Positions 8,786 through 17,446 of a stretch of DNA of 49,431 nucleotides are shown here, piece after piece. The DNA is from JALZHR01 sp036389695 (GTDB taxonomy: Bacteria > Acidobacteriota > Blastocatellia > Pyrinomonadales > Pyrinomonadaceae). The translations under genes were made by a program, and so were the position numbers. The first letter of the stretch is position 1; each line of letters opens with the position of its first letter. The stretch is from NCBI GenBank assembly GCA_036389695.1, contig DASVWG010000440.1, positions 1 to 49,431 on the forward strand, read 5' to 3'. Under the pieces are notes generated by a model, which was not told the DNA's origin, did not search any database, and saw nothing but the letters and a program-made list of their open reading frames with translations.

Positions 8786-8893
8786 TAAGGCAAAAGGCAA
8801 AAGGCAAAAGGCAAAAGGTAAAAGGCAAAATTAAGAAAACTGCTTTTTCCTCTTAACTTTTGCCTTTTACCTTTTTACTTTTGCCTTTTAAAC
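8786..8893. repeat. GGCAAAA heptamer inverted repeat
   Basis: About six copies of the 7-mer AGGCAAA run through 8788-8830. The complementary TTTTGCC/TTTTACC series occupies about 8851-8893. The arms form a long imperfect AT-rich hairpin between the PilZ gene (ends 8900) and plsC (starts 8729), both on the minus strand. Confidence 0.85.
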
Positions 8894-8899
8894 CTTGTC

Positions 8900-9664
8900 T
8901 TATTCAATGCCTTCGAGCGGGAAGAAGCGGTCGATAAATTCGATGTGCAGGCGCGGAATGCTGTCCGGTCCGACGCGCTTGCCGCGCACGATGGAAACTA
9001 TCGAAACGTTGTACTGCTCGCTGGTGACGCGGATAAACGAGCCGACTTCCGCCGGCAAACTGGTAAAAACCGACGCGCCGCCGACGCTGATGTTTTCCGT
9101 GACGGTAAACTCGCCGCCGAGAACTTTTCCTTCTTCGTCCAGCGTTTCGAGCATAATATTGACCGGAATCTGAAAGCGCGAGTGGCGGCGATGTTCTTTC
9201 GGCAGATGGCTTTCGTCCGGATTTTTTTCGGCGTTCGTCACCTGCCAGAGCGTGCCTTCCTCGCGATTAGGCTTGATGTCGTAGAGCATCGAAGGGTCTT
9301 CGATGTAGCTGACCGGCGGATATTTGCCGATAAAAGCCGTGCCGATAGAGTAAGTTTCGGGCGTGGCGGGATTTTTCCGGTGCGCGATGCAGTTTCTGAC
9401 TATGCCGTAGACGCGATATTGCGGCTCCATAAAATCGTAACAGCGAAGCTGGCGCGGCAGCGGAATCGTCATCAGAATCAAGCGCCCGCGCTTGACGGGG
9501 CGCGGCAGCATAAAGCCCGCGCCGAACGTGGAAATATCGCGCAGGCGCGTCACTTCAGACCAGGAAACGGTCTTGTTGACTTTGTATTCGACGCGAATCG
9601 GCAGAGAAAGCCCGATTCTTTGCATTCGGCGCTCGTCTTTTTCGACAGTGGTTGGCGACGGCAT
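8900..9664 (-). CDS. Double PilZ-domain protein (predicted c-di-GMP receptor)
   Basis: This 254-residue protein carries two PilZ-like halves. The first has ERRMQRIGLSLPIRV near residue 10 and DISTFGAGF near 44. The second has RRHSRFQIPVNI near 158 and ENISVGGASV near 188. Each therefore shows an Arg-rich box followed by [DN]xSxxG, the known c-di-GMP-binding signature. It probably senses c-di-GMP in the cytoplasm. No output domain is fused, so its partner is unknown. It is divergent from gyrA (start 9909). Confidence 0.85.
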   Translation of the reverse strand: MPSPTTVEKDERRMQRIGLSLPIRVEYKVNKTVSWSEVTRLRDISTFGAGFMLPRPVKRGRLILMTIPLPRQLRCYDFMEPQYRVYGIVRNCIAHRKNPATPETYSIGTAFIGKYPPVSYIEDPSMLYDIKPNREEGTLWQVTNAEKNPDESHLPKEHRRHSRFQIPVNIMLETLDEEGKVLGGEFTVTENISVGGASVFTSLPAEVGSFIRVTSEQYNVSIVSIVRGKRVGPDSIPRLHIEFIDRFFPLEGIE

Positions 9665-9765
9665 ATTAGAACCTCAGGTTTTGTTAAAGATTTTGACGAA
9701 ATTTAAGACTTTAAATTTATGAAAGGAAAACGAGTTAGAAGTTTTTTTTGAACCAATCAGGCAGG

Positions 9766-9794
9766 TTGCCAAAAAAGGCAAAATCCTGTAAAAT
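9766..9794 (+). promoter_or_regulatory. Predicted sigma-70-type promoter of gyrA
   Basis: TTGCCA at 9766-9771 and TAAAAT at 9789-9794 are separated by 17 bp, a good match to a housekeeping promoter. The TTGCC of the -35 box also pairs with GGCAA at 9777-9781. It would give a 5' leader of roughly 105 bases before the gyrA ATG at 9909. Confidence 0.5.
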
Positions 9795-9908
9795 AATATA
9801 CAGTAAAAGTAAGTAAATTAGCAAGTTTTATTTGTGTTTCACGCCTTTTGCCAAACTCACGAACACATTTAGAAAATCAAAAGGAAACTGAGGGAAAGGT
9901 TCAATTAA

Positions 9909-12455
9909 ATGGAAACAATTTTAGAACGTAATCAAGTCAACATCGAAGACGAGATGCGGCGCTCGTATCTCGATTACGCGATGTCGGTCATCATCGGGCG
10001 CGCCCTGCCGGACGTGCGCGACGGACTTAAGCCGGTTCACCGCCGCGTCCTGTGGGCGATGCACGAGCTCGGCAACACGCACAGCAAGCCGTATAAAAAG
10101 AGCGCGCGCGTCGTCGGCGACGTTATCGGCAAATATCATCCGCACGGCGACACCGCCGTTTACGACGCGATTGTGCGTCTGGCGCAGGATTTTTCGATGC
10201 GTTACACGCTCGTTGACGGTCAGGGAAACTTCGGTTCGATTGACGGCGACTATGCGGCGGCGATGCGCTACACCGAAGTTCGCATGCAAAAGCTGACCTC
10301 GGAAATTATGGCGGACATCGAAAAGGAAACCGTCGATTTTCAGCCGAACTACGACGAATCGCTGGCGGAGCCGAAAGTTTTGCCGACGCGCGTGCCGCTG
10401 CTTCTCGTTAACGGCTCGGAAGGCATCGCCGTCGGTATGGCGACGAAAATTCCGCCGCATAATCTGGCGGAGATTCTGACGGCGACCATCGAGCTGGTCA
10501 AAAACCCGGACATTACGATTGACACGCTTATCAAGCTCGTTCCGGGACCGGATTTTCCGACCGGCGGCTTTATCTACGGGCGCGAGGAAATTCATAAAGC
10601 GTATCGCGAGGGTCGCGGAATTCTGCAAATCCGCGCCAAGGCGGGAATCGACCGCATCGGTCGCGGCGAGCGTGAAAAAGACGCCATCGTCGTCACGGAA
10701 ATTCCGTATCAGGTCAATAAAGCCCGTTTAATCGAAAAAATCGCCGAGCTCGTTCACGAGAAAAAACTCGACGGCATTTCCGAGCTGCGCGACGAATCGA
10801 ACCGCGAAGGGATGCGCATCGTCATCGAATTAAAACGCGACGCCGTGCCGCAAGTCGTTTTGAATAAGCTTTATAAACTGACGCCGATGCAGTCGAGCTT
10901 CGGCATCATCAATCTGGCGATTATCGATGGACAGCCGCGCGTCATGAATCTCAAACAGATTCTGGAAGCCTTCGTCGAGTTTCGCCGCGAAGTCGTGCGC
11001 CGCCGCACCGAATACGAGCTCAAAAAAGCCCGCGCGCGAGCGCACATTTTGGAAGGCTTGCACAAAGCCATCGACGCGCTCGATTACATCATTCCGCTGA
11101 TTCGCAATTCGCGCTCGGTTGACGAAGCGAAAGCGTGGCTCACCGGAAAATTCGAGACTCTGATGGAAGTCAAAAAATGGCGCGGCGTCGCGGACGATAA
11201 AACGCTCGCCGGATTTTTGCAGGATTTGCAGAGAATTATCAAGCGTCTCGCTTTCTCCGACATTCAGGCGCAGGCGATTCTCGATTTACAGCTTCGCCGC
11301 TTGTCCGCGCTGGAACGTCAGAAAATTATCGACGAGCTGGAAGCGATTTTGAAATTCATCAGCGAGCTGGAAGCGATTCTCGCCAACGAACAGCTTTTGC
11401 GTCAGGTCATCATCAACGAATTGACGGAAGTCAGAAGAAACTTCGGCGACGAGCGCCGGACGCAGATTATCGACGCCGGAATCGAACTGAAAATCGAAGA
11501 TTTGATTCCCGACGAAGAAGTGGCGATTACCGTGACGAAAGCCGGTTATATCAAGCGAACGCCCGTTGCCATCTACTCGAAACAGGGACGCGGCGGTAAA
11601 GGTCGCCTCGGCGCGAAGGCGAAAAACGAGGATTTTGTCGAGCATCTGTTTACGGCTTCGACGCACAATTTCCTGATGATTTTCACCGACGACGGGCAGG
11701 TTTATAAAATGAAAGTCCACGAGATTCCCGAAGCCGACCCGTCGGCGCGCGGAAAAGCGCTGGTCAATCTCATCCAGATTTCTTCCGAAAGAAAGCTCGT
11801 GGCGGTGATGCCCGTCCGCGATTTTAACGAAGAAATTTATCTGACGATGGTGACCAAGCTCGGCGTGATTAAGAAAACGGCGCTGAGCGAATATCAAAAC
11901 ATCCGCGTCAACGGCATCAACGCCATCAACATCGACGACGGCGACGAATTGCTGAACGTCATCCGTACGGACGGCAAACAGCAGATTTTCGTCGCGACGC
12001 ACGACGGCATGGCGGTGAAATTTAACGAAACCGACGTCCGCGCGATGGGACGCGTCGCGCGCGGCGTGCGCGGCGTAAACTTGCGCAAAGGCGATTTCGT
12101 CGTTTCGGTCTTAGCCGTTTCGACCGAAGGCACGGAAAAAATTCTTTCCATCTCCGAGCAGGGCTACGGCAAGCAGACGCAGGTCAGCAATTATCGCCTG
12201 ACCAGGCGCGGCGGCATCGGCGTTATCAATATGAAAACGACCGATAAAACGGGCAAAGTCGTCGCGGCGTTTCCGGTTCAGGAAGATTCGGAAATTATGA
12301 TTATCACGCAGCAGGCGAAGCTGATTCGCATCGGCGTCGATAAAATCCGCGAAACCGGACGCTCGGCGCAGGGCGTGATGCTGATTCGCACCGGCGACGG
12401 CGACCTTGTGACCAGCGCGTCTTTGCTGGACGCTGAAGAGGAAGGCGAAGAATAA
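9909..12455 (+). CDS. gyrA: DNA gyrase subunit A
   Basis: This 848-residue protein is the breakage-reunion subunit of DNA gyrase, which introduces negative supercoils together with GyrB. The catalytic tyrosine is Y121 in MRYTEVRM. The quinolone-determining region reads HGDTAVYD, with Thr82 at the position of E. coli Ser83 and Asp86 matching Asp87. The C-terminal beta-pinwheel begins with a GyrA box, QGRGGKG (559-565), which separates gyrase from topoisomerase IV ParC. The acidic C-terminal tail is typical. gyrB is not adjacent. The gene stands alone between its own promoter and terminator. Confidence 0.96.
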   Translation: METILERNQVNIEDEMRRSYLDYAMSVIIGRALPDVRDGLKPVHRRVLWAMHELGNTHSKPYKKSARVVGDVIGKYHPHGDTAVYDAIVRLAQDFSMRYTLVDGQGNFGSIDGDYAAAMRYTEVRMQKLTSEIMADIEKETVDFQPNYDESLAEPKVLPTRVPLLLVNGSEGIAVGMATKIPPHNLAEILTATIELVKNPDITIDTLIKLVPGPDFPTGGFIYGREEIHKAYREGRGILQIRAKAGIDRIGRGEREKDAIVVTEIPYQVNKARLIEKIAELVHEKKLDGISELRDESNREGMRIVIELKRDAVPQVVLNKLYKLTPMQSSFGIINLAIIDGQPRVMNLKQILEAFVEFRREVVRRRTEYELKKARARAHILEGLHKAIDALDYIIPLIRNSRSVDEAKAWLTGKFETLMEVKKWRGVADDKTLAGFLQDLQRIIKRLAFSDIQAQAILDLQLRRLSALERQKIIDELEAILKFISELEAILANEQLLRQVIINELTEVRRNFGDERRTQIIDAGIELKIEDLIPDEEVAITVTKAGYIKRTPVAIYSKQGRGGKGRLGAKAKNEDFVEHLFTASTHNFLMIFTDDGQVYKMKVHEIPEADPSARGKALVNLIQISSERKLVAVMPVRDFNEEIYLTMVTKLGVIKKTALSEYQNIRVNGINAINIDDGDELLNVIRTDGKQQIFVATHDGMAVKFNETDVRAMGRVARGVRGVNLRKGDFVVSVLAVSTEGTEKILSISEQGYGKQTQVSNYRLTRRGGIGVINMKTTDKTGKVVAAFPVQEDSEIMIITQQAKLIRIGVDKIRETGRSAQGVMLIRTGDGDLVTSASLLDAEEEGEE

Positions 12456-12485
12456 ATTAATCCGAAATTTAAGACGGAGAAATTT

Positions 12486-12527
12486 AAAGCGTAGAGCCTG
12501 AGAAAAGTTTCTCAGGCTCTACGCTTT
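12486..12527. terminator. Strong intrinsic terminator between gyrA and the RCC1 gene
   Basis: A perfect 20-bp inverted repeat, 12486-12505 with 12508-12527, has the core GCGTAGAGCCTGAGAAA and is followed by a T run. It has A-rich and T-rich ends on both strands, so it can terminate both gyrA (plus) and the convergent RCC1-repeat gene (minus). Confidence 0.9.
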
Positions 12528-12546
12528 TTTTATGCTCAAAGTTTTT

Positions 12547-14346
12547 TTACTGTTGCGGCGTGAAGTTTAAATTGCTGATATTTTCGACAATCGTTATTGT
12601 CTGCGGCGCAAATTGATGTTGTTTTGAAATGACTCTGAGAGTATAAATTTCGCTGCCTGCGACGTTTTGGAAGCGGTAATAACCGAACGGATTCGCGTGC
12701 GCGAATCGTGTGTTGCCGTCCTGTCCGGTGAGCGTTACGATTGCTCGGGCAGCGCCGCGATTATTAGCGTTTAAAATTCTGCCGCTGACGCTTAAGCCCG
12801 ACGGCGTCGGCGTTAATCCTTTGGCGACGACGAACGGAGACAAGGAATTTACCTGCCCGCAAAGCTGCCGCTTTCGGAAAGATGAATAAATCGTGCGGTC
12901 AACCAGCGTGCCGTTTTCAGCGTGCAAAAGCTTCAAAAGAGCAAACTGCGCCGGGTCGTATTCGCTCGTCGCCTTCACGCAGACCACGCTTTTGGCAAAA
13001 GCCGCGGTGGTGGAAATATTGTAAGCCTGCGCGTTCGGCTGAATCGTGTAGCCTGCCGGAACGCTCAATCCGGTCGCGGTCGGGTCAATCGCCGAATAGC
13101 CGGTCGTTCCCGCGTTTGTGACGCCGAAAAAATAAAGATTGACGTTTTCGCCGTAGTGGCGGACGAGCGAGCCTGTTGGCGTTGTAAATGAAGGAATAGA
13201 AGAAAAACTGCTGTTCAGACCGGCTCCCACCAGCGCATTGCCGTCGCCGACCATAGATTGAGCGGGAACGCTTTGCGAGTTAGCCGTTCCGCCGCTGCCG
13301 GTTTGTCCGTAAAAATTGCTTCCCCAAGCCCAAACCGTGCCGTCACGTTTTCTGGCGAGCGTAAAATCGCCTTCAGCCTTTATGTCGACAACGTCGGAAA
13401 TATTCGCCTGAGTCGGCAGCGGAACGCACAGGCAACCGGCGGAATTCATCGTGCCGTTGCCGATTTGTCCACGGTCATTTCTTCCCCAAACCCAAACCGT
13501 TCCGTCCGGCTTTAGAGCGACGCTATGCTCTTCTCCGGCGGCGATCTGCGTCACGCCGGAAAGCCCGCTGACGCGCTCGACTCGATTCCTGTGATTATCG
13601 CTCGAGCCGTCGCCGAGCTGTCCGCGGCTGTTCCAGCCCCAAGCCCAAACCGTGCCGTCCGATTTCAGCGCGAGACCGTGAGAATCGCCGCCGCTAATTG
13701 AAATGATATTGTTAAAATCAGCATTGGCGGCGCCTTTCTGAACCGGAACAGAACTGACGTAGCCGTTGGTTCCGTCGCCGGAGTCGGTTCCCCAGGTCCA
13801 GACGGTGCCGTCGGCTTTAAGCGCCATCGAAGTGACATAACTGGCGTCTATCTGAATGACGTTCGAGATAAGCGACTGTCTCGGCGAATTTACGCAGAAA
13901 CAGGTGGCGGGCGAAAACGTTCCCATGCCGATTTGCCCGTAGGAATTTGAACCCCAAGCCCAGACCGTGCCGTCGGCTTTCAAAACCATCGAATGGTAAC
14001 CGTTACTGGCAACCTGAAGGGCATTAGTCATTCCGGCGACGGGCATCGGCGTGAGTGCTTCGCCCTGAGTTCCGCCGTTGCCGAGCGTGCCGTAGACGTC
14101 AACGCCGGCAATATGCACCGAGCCGTCGGCTTTCAAAAATAATGTGTGATAAAGACCGCTGCTGATGTTTGTGGCGTCCGGCATCGCGGTTACGGTCTGG
14201 GGAATCGGGGCGTTGATATAATTGCCGATACCTAATTCGCCGCTGCCATTATAACCCCAGGCTTTGGTTTGCGCGGCGACATTTGCCGAAAGCGTCAGAC
14301 AAAAAACGGTTAAAAGAAATGTCGAGATGCGAGCGGGAAGCTTCAT
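12547..14346 (-). CDS. Secreted RCC1-repeat protein with C-terminal Ig-like/carboxypeptidase regulatory domain
   Basis: This 599-residue protein has a signal peptide (cleavage near NVAAQ, residue ~26) followed by about seven RCC1 repeats of ~50 residues up to about residue 370, each with a variant of ALKADGTVWAWGSNSYGQIG. They should form a seven-bladed beta-propeller. The C-terminal ~80 residues (VSGRILNANNRGAARAIVTL, FGYYRFQNV) look like a carboxypeptidase-regulatory/SpaA-like beta domain. Secretion and lack of catalytic residues suggest binding or adhesion at the cell surface, but no ligand can be named. It ends against the gyrA terminator. Confidence 0.85.
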   Translation of the reverse strand: MKLPARISTFLLTVFCLTLSANVAAQTKAWGYNGSGELGIGNYINAPIPQTVTAMPDATNISSGLYHTLFLKADGSVHIAGVDVYGTLGNGGTQGEALTPMPVAGMTNALQVASNGYHSMVLKADGTVWAWGSNSYGQIGMGTFSPATCFCVNSPRQSLISNVIQIDASYVTSMALKADGTVWTWGTDSGDGTNGYVSSVPVQKGAANADFNNIISISGGDSHGLALKSDGTVWAWGWNSRGQLGDGSSDNHRNRVERVSGLSGVTQIAAGEEHSVALKPDGTVWVWGRNDRGQIGNGTMNSAGCLCVPLPTQANISDVVDIKAEGDFTLARKRDGTVWAWGSNFYGQTGSGGTANSQSVPAQSMVGDGNALVGAGLNSSFSSIPSFTTPTGSLVRHYGENVNLYFFGVTNAGTTGYSAIDPTATGLSVPAGYTIQPNAQAYNISTTAAFAKSVVCVKATSEYDPAQFALLKLLHAENGTLVDRTIYSSFRKRQLCGQVNSLSPFVVAKGLTPTPSGLSVSGRILNANNRGAARAIVTLTGQDGNTRFAHANPFGYYRFQNVAGSEIYTLRVISKQHQFAPQTITIVENISNLNFTPQQ

Positions 14347-14740
14347 AATTGTCGATTCCTCAGAAAGTTTTCGGGCGAAAAATGCGGGCTTCTGATGACA
14401 GAATAATTACCGGATGCTCTAAAAAATACAACTCTTTTGCCCCGAACACAAGAAAAATTCATCCGGCGCGCAAAACTGCAAGCGAAATTTTCAAGCCGCT
14501 GGTTTTGAAAGAGACCCGAACGCCGTTAATCAATATCAGAATTGATAGCCGGAATATCAGAATTGATATTAATATTTATTATTCGTTTCAAAGAAAAATC
14601 TCCCAACTCTCGAAAAATCACCGCTTTAAGATTTTCCTGCATTTGCGGCACGCCGATTGAATTAGAATCCGGCACTGGCTAATAAAAAGGACGAACTACC
14701 TTCAGCCACGTCTTTCGCGCGAGACAGACTTAGTTTGAAA
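14347..14740. other. Non-coding intergenic stretch with a direct repeat
   Basis: No convincing gene is seen between the RCC1 gene start and the structured leader at 14741. An open frame at 14349-14660 has no ribosome site or recognisable product. The stretch contains a 16-bp direct repeat, AATATCAGAATTGATA, at 14532-14547 and 14553-14568, spaced 21 bp (three times seven) apart, and AT-rich sequence that could hold promoters for both flanking genes. Confidence 0.5.
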
Positions 14741-14834
14741 ACAAACCACCTAAGAAGCAGAAGAAAAACGGAGGGAAACGCCTACTCTTCTTCCAATCTT
14801 TTTGGTGAACCACAACCTTAGGAGGACATTTCAA
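14741..14834 (+). promoter_or_regulatory. Structured 5' leader, copy 1
   Basis: The region before the first of two paralogous secreted genes resembles the leader at 15766-15856. Shared elements in order are GAAGAAAA, CGG(A/G)G, a small AAA-loop hairpin ending in GCCT(A/G)C, CTTC, GGTGAACC, ACAACCTT and GGAGG. AGAAGA at 14760-14765 can pair with TCTTCT near 14786-14791, closing the apical part. It may be a riboswitch, a protein-binding leader or a stabilising 5' UTR. No known class was recognised. Confidence 0.5.
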
Positions 14835-15338
14835 GTGAAAAAACAAACAATCGTGACTTTTTTAGTGTTAATGATGCTCGGAATCTTTTCGATTTCGGCG
14901 ATGGCTCAAAATACGCACAGCGTCTGGACGAACAATAGCGGCTATTACGTTCGCGACGCGACAAACAGCTGTCTGTATTCTTCGTTTTCGGGTTTTGACA
15001 TGGCGACTTCGTGGACTGAACCCGCGCCGCCGACCTATCCGGCGCAGGCGCATTTTCGCGGCGTGACGAAGGTTATCGGATTTTCGGCAGCGTGTCCGAC
15101 AACGTCGTATGACTTTACGCTGGTCAGCACGACCGGCACGACTCCCGACCAGATTACAGGTCGCTGGCGGGTTTATCGCGCCGGCGGGCTGGTCTGTAAC
15201 AACTGCACGGGCACAGCCTACGGGCTGAGCCAGCCGGCAGGCGTCGGCAATTACTACAAAGTTTACGTTGACGACCCGTTTTTCGGTCCGGCGACGTGGC
15301 TTTACAGCGGCTTCATAGACGTTCGCAAGGATTTCTAG
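14835..15338 (+). CDS. Small secreted protein, paralog A
   Basis: This is a protein of 167 residues with GTG start at 14835, chosen because GGAGGA lies about 8 bases upstream and because the encoded MKKQTIVTF matches the paralog's MKKQTIITL. A signal peptide ends at SAMAQ (about residue 24). The mature part has four cysteines shared with the paralog (SC, AAC, VCNNC), suggesting disulfides outside the cytoplasm. Conserved blocks include FDMATSWTEPAPPTYPA, GTAYGLSQPAGVGNYYKVY and WLYSGFIDVRKDF. No known family was recognised. It has its own leader and terminator, so it is a free-standing unit. Confidence 0.8.
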   Translation: MKKQTIVTFLVLMMLGIFSISAMAQNTHSVWTNNSGYYVRDATNSCLYSSFSGFDMATSWTEPAPPTYPAQAHFRGVTKVIGFSAACPTTSYDFTLVSTTGTTPDQITGRWRVYRAGGLVCNNCTGTAYGLSQPAGVGNYYKVYVDDPFFGPATWLYSGFIDVRKDF

Positions 15339-15374
15339 TTGACCTCGAACAATCCGGTGCCGGATTATCGTTCG

Positions 15375-15403
15375 GAGAGTTCAGGACTTAATCCTGAACT
15401 CTC
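15375..15403 (+). terminator. Hairpin terminator after paralog A
   Basis: A perfect 12-bp stem, GAGAGTTCAGGA at 15375-15386 with 15392-15403, has a 5-nt loop and lies 37 bases after the stop of the upstream gene. It is followed by TATTTTG rather than a long T run. The same arm theme (GAGTTC) recurs in the terminator after paralog B. Confidence 0.75.
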
Positions 15404-15765
15404 TATTTTGCTGAATCGAAAATAAATTAAACGCGTTAGCAAATATCAAAATCCATTAACTCAATACTTTAGCCTCAACTTCAATTTTCTCTCCCAGTCT
15501 TCAAAAAATAAACTAAAAAAAATTTAACAATTCTGCGCAAAAAAAATCAAAATTTTACGTCGTTTATCAATGCCGGGATTTCGAGCACTCAGGCAGATGG
15601 AATTCCGGACGAGCCTGAGAAATTTTGGTTGAACGTAAGTTTGTTTGCTTAAGCCCACGCGTGCCGCATTGCCGTCGTGGATTTGAGTAACCATCACTAT
15701 CTTAAATTAAACGGCGCTTTGATAACTCTTTGAGATAAAGCGCGATTTGTGGAAGAACACACACG
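15404..15765. other. Intergenic stretch between the two paralogs
   Basis: No gene is seen here. The first half is very AT-rich. A hairpin CTCAGGC...GCCTGAG occurs around 15590-15622, and another (GCGCTTT...AAAGCGC) around 15714-15742, just before the second leader. A promoter for paralog B should lie here, but no convincing box pair was found. Confidence 0.4.
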
Positions 15766-15856
15766 ACCGGGGAAACGGAAGAAAACCGGGGCAAAAGCCT
15801 GCAAATCTTCCGGACGCTCCGGTGAACCTAAACAACCTTTGGAGGAAATTTAATTA
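15766..15856 (+). promoter_or_regulatory. Structured 5' leader, copy 2
   Basis: Three nested helices are visible: ACCGGGG (15766-15772) with CTCCGGT (15817-15823), allowing one G-U pair; CGGAAG (15776-15781) with CTTCCG (15807-15812); and an apical GGC-AAAA-GCC (15790-15799). GGTGAACC, ACAACCTT and the ribosome site GGAGG (15841-15845) follow. The same ordered elements precede paralog A at a similar distance from its start codon. It is probably a cis-acting RNA, with the ligand or partner unknown. Confidence 0.6.
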
Positions 15857-16360
15857 ATGAAAAAACAAACAATCATAACCCTTTTCGTACTAATTATGCT
15901 CGGAGCTTTTTCGGTTTCGGCAATGGCGCAAAATACACACAGCGTTTGGACAAATGACAACGGCTTGGTAATTGTCGATGCCGAAACCGGCTGCGACTAT
16001 AAACAGCTGCGCGCTTTCGATATGGCGACTTCGTGGACAGAACCGGCGCCGCCGACCTATCCGGCAGTCGCGCATTTTCGCGGCGTCTCGAAGGCTTATA
16101 CTTCGAGCGCAGCCTGCAAAGACCATTTTTATGAATTCAGACTGGTCAGAACCGCCGCGACGACCGTTGATGACATTACCGGTTACTGGAATGTCTATCG
16201 CGACAATCTGCTCGTGTGCAACACGTGTAAAGGAACAGCTTACGGGCTGAGCCAACCGGCGGGCGTCGGCAATTACTATAAAGTCTACATCGACGACCCG
16301 ATTTACGGACCGATGACGTGGCTTTACAGCGGCTATATCGACGTTCGCAAGGATTTCTAA
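15857..16360 (+). CDS. Small secreted protein, paralog B
   Basis: This 167-residue secreted protein is closely related to the product of 14835-15338. It has the same signal peptide form (MKKQTIITLFVLIMLGAFS, cleavage near AMAQ), the same four cysteines, and the same FDMATSWTEPAPPTYPA and GTAYGLSQPAGVGNYYKVY blocks. The ATG at 15857 has GGAGG 11 bases upstream. Sequence between the conserved blocks has diverged, so the duplication is not recent. The function is unknown. A small extracellular beta-rich protein is the safest description. Confidence 0.82.
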   Translation: MKKQTIITLFVLIMLGAFSVSAMAQNTHSVWTNDNGLVIVDAETGCDYKQLRAFDMATSWTEPAPPTYPAVAHFRGVSKAYTSSAACKDHFYEFRLVRTAATTVDDITGYWNVYRDNLLVCNTCKGTAYGLSQPAGVGNYYKVYIDDPIYGPMTWLYSGYIDVRKDF

Positions 16361-16400
16361 TTTTTTAACAAACCCGGCGTTCAATCATTTTCAAAAAAAA

Positions 16401-16440
16401 AGAGTTCGAGACTTAAGCTTGAACTCTTTTTTTATTTTTC
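16401..16440 (+). terminator. Intrinsic terminator after paralog B
   Basis: AGAGTTCGAG at 16401-16410 pairs with CTTGAACTCT at 16418-16427 (one G-U), with a loop of 7 and a following T-rich run TTTTTTATTTTT. An A run precedes it, so it may also serve the convergent gene ending at 16484. Confidence 0.85.
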
Positions 16441-16483
16441 GCGTCGTTTCGCGTTTACTCGCGGGCAAATCTTTCGGGTTTAA

Positions 16484-16930
16484 CTAAACGCGCACGCGCG
16501 TCGCGTGAAAGTTGGTTATCCGCCAATTTCCTTTTTGCTTTATCCAGACGACGCTCATTCGATAGCGATTCGCAAAGTCTTTTCCGTCTTTATCTTTGCC
16601 GGAAACGAGCAAAACGTAATTGACGACCGCCGTCTTGCCGTAAACGCGGGCTTTGAAATCTTCATACGTCACGATATTGCCGGAAGGCGGCGCGTCGTCG
16701 GCTTTGATTTCGTCGAGAAATTTTTTCTTGTCGTAGACGCTTCCATTGGCGGCGACAAAGATAAAGTCGTCGTTGAAAAACCGTTCGAGCGCGGCGATGT
16801 CCTTTTTCAATTCAGCATCGTATTGAGCGCGGTGCAATTGCAGAAATTCCTGCTCGACGCGGCTATTCTGCGCGGCGACAGAGAATGTGGTCATCAGCAA
16901 TGCGGAAATCAGAATGAATAATCTTTTCAT
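16484..16930 (-). CDS. Secreted SnoaL/DUF4440-like protein
   Basis: This 148-residue protein has a signal peptide (cleavage near FSVAAQ, about residue 20) and an NTF2-like cone fold typical of DUF4440/SnoaL-like proteins: FLQLHRAQYDAELKKDIAALERFFNDDFIFVAANG, then a central beta strand set and a final WRITNFHATRV strand. Such proteins bind small ligands or act as minor isomerases and hydrolases, and nothing here fixes the substrate. It lies 7 bases downstream of the GNAT gene on the same strand, suggesting an operon with the following genes. Confidence 0.75.
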   Translation of the reverse strand: MKRLFILISALLMTTFSVAAQNSRVEQEFLQLHRAQYDAELKKDIAALERFFNDDFIFVAANGSVYDKKKFLDEIKADDAPPSGNIVTYEDFKARVYGKTAVVNYVLLVSGKDKDGKDFANRYRMSVVWIKQKGNWRITNFHATRVRV

Positions 16931-16937
16931 AATTTTA

Positions 16938-17444
16938 TTATTTATTTCTCAAAGGCATCACAAAATTGACGAGCGTTTCAATTTCTCCTTTTATTTCGCG
17001 CGCTTCAGGCTGTGCGGCAAAACCGAGAGATAATTTAACCTGATGATTGGCGGCGCTCGCGTAACTGCTCTCGGAGCGAATCTGGTAACAATCGCATTCT
17101 TTAGCGCGCTTTATCGCCTCTCTTTGTAAAGCCTTTCCGATGCCCTGGCGGCGCGCATTTTCGCGCACGGCAAAAGCGTGAATTTTCGCTTCGTTCAGCG
17201 GCAAGCCTTTCAGAAATAACGGCGGGCAATTCAGTTCGGGACCAATCGGCTGAACGGCGAAGCGCAGGAAACCGACGACCTCGTTATTTTGTAAAGCGAC
17301 AAACAGATGACACTCGGAATTTCGATAATATTCGCCGAAAACCCACGAAGATTGCTCCGGCGCAGCTGTTTCGATGCACTGCACAACTTCCTGCCAGCGC
17401 GGGTGCGTCTCGTTCCATTCTTCAATAATAAACGCTTTCGCCAT
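16938..17444 (-). CDS. GNAT-family N-acetyltransferase
   Basis: A protein of about 168 residues starts at ATG 17444 (MAKAFIIEEWNE). This start is preferred because the upstream gene stops at 17447, leaving a 2-base gap. The acetyl-CoA-binding motif is VRENARRQGIGKALQREAI (about residues 93-111), matching the Q/RxxGxG/A pattern. A C-terminal SLGF segment and preceding beta strands complete the GNAT fold. The acceptor substrate cannot be predicted. It is tightly linked to the upstream beta-helix gene, although a functional link is not obvious. Confidence 0.8.
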   Translation of the reverse strand: MAKAFIIEEWNETHPRWQEVVQCIETAAPEQSSWVFGEYYRNSECHLFVALQNNEVVGFLRFAVQPIGPELNCPPLFLKGLPLNEAKIHAFAVRENARRQGIGKALQREAIKRAKECDCYQIRSESSYASAANHQVKLSLGFAAQPEAREIKGEIETLVNFVMPLRNK

Positions 17445-17446
17445 TT

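Noticed and set aside
14349..14660. Open frame of 103 codons between the RCC1 gene and the first leader
   Set aside because: No ribosome-binding site, no recognisable product, AT-rich with an internal direct repeat; treated as intergenic.
15766..15856. Leader considered as a c-di-GMP (GEMM) or c-di-AMP (ydaO) riboswitch
   Set aside because: It shows short GGGGAA- and GCAAA-like strings, but the conserved GEMM and ydaO core segments are not in the right order; left unassigned.
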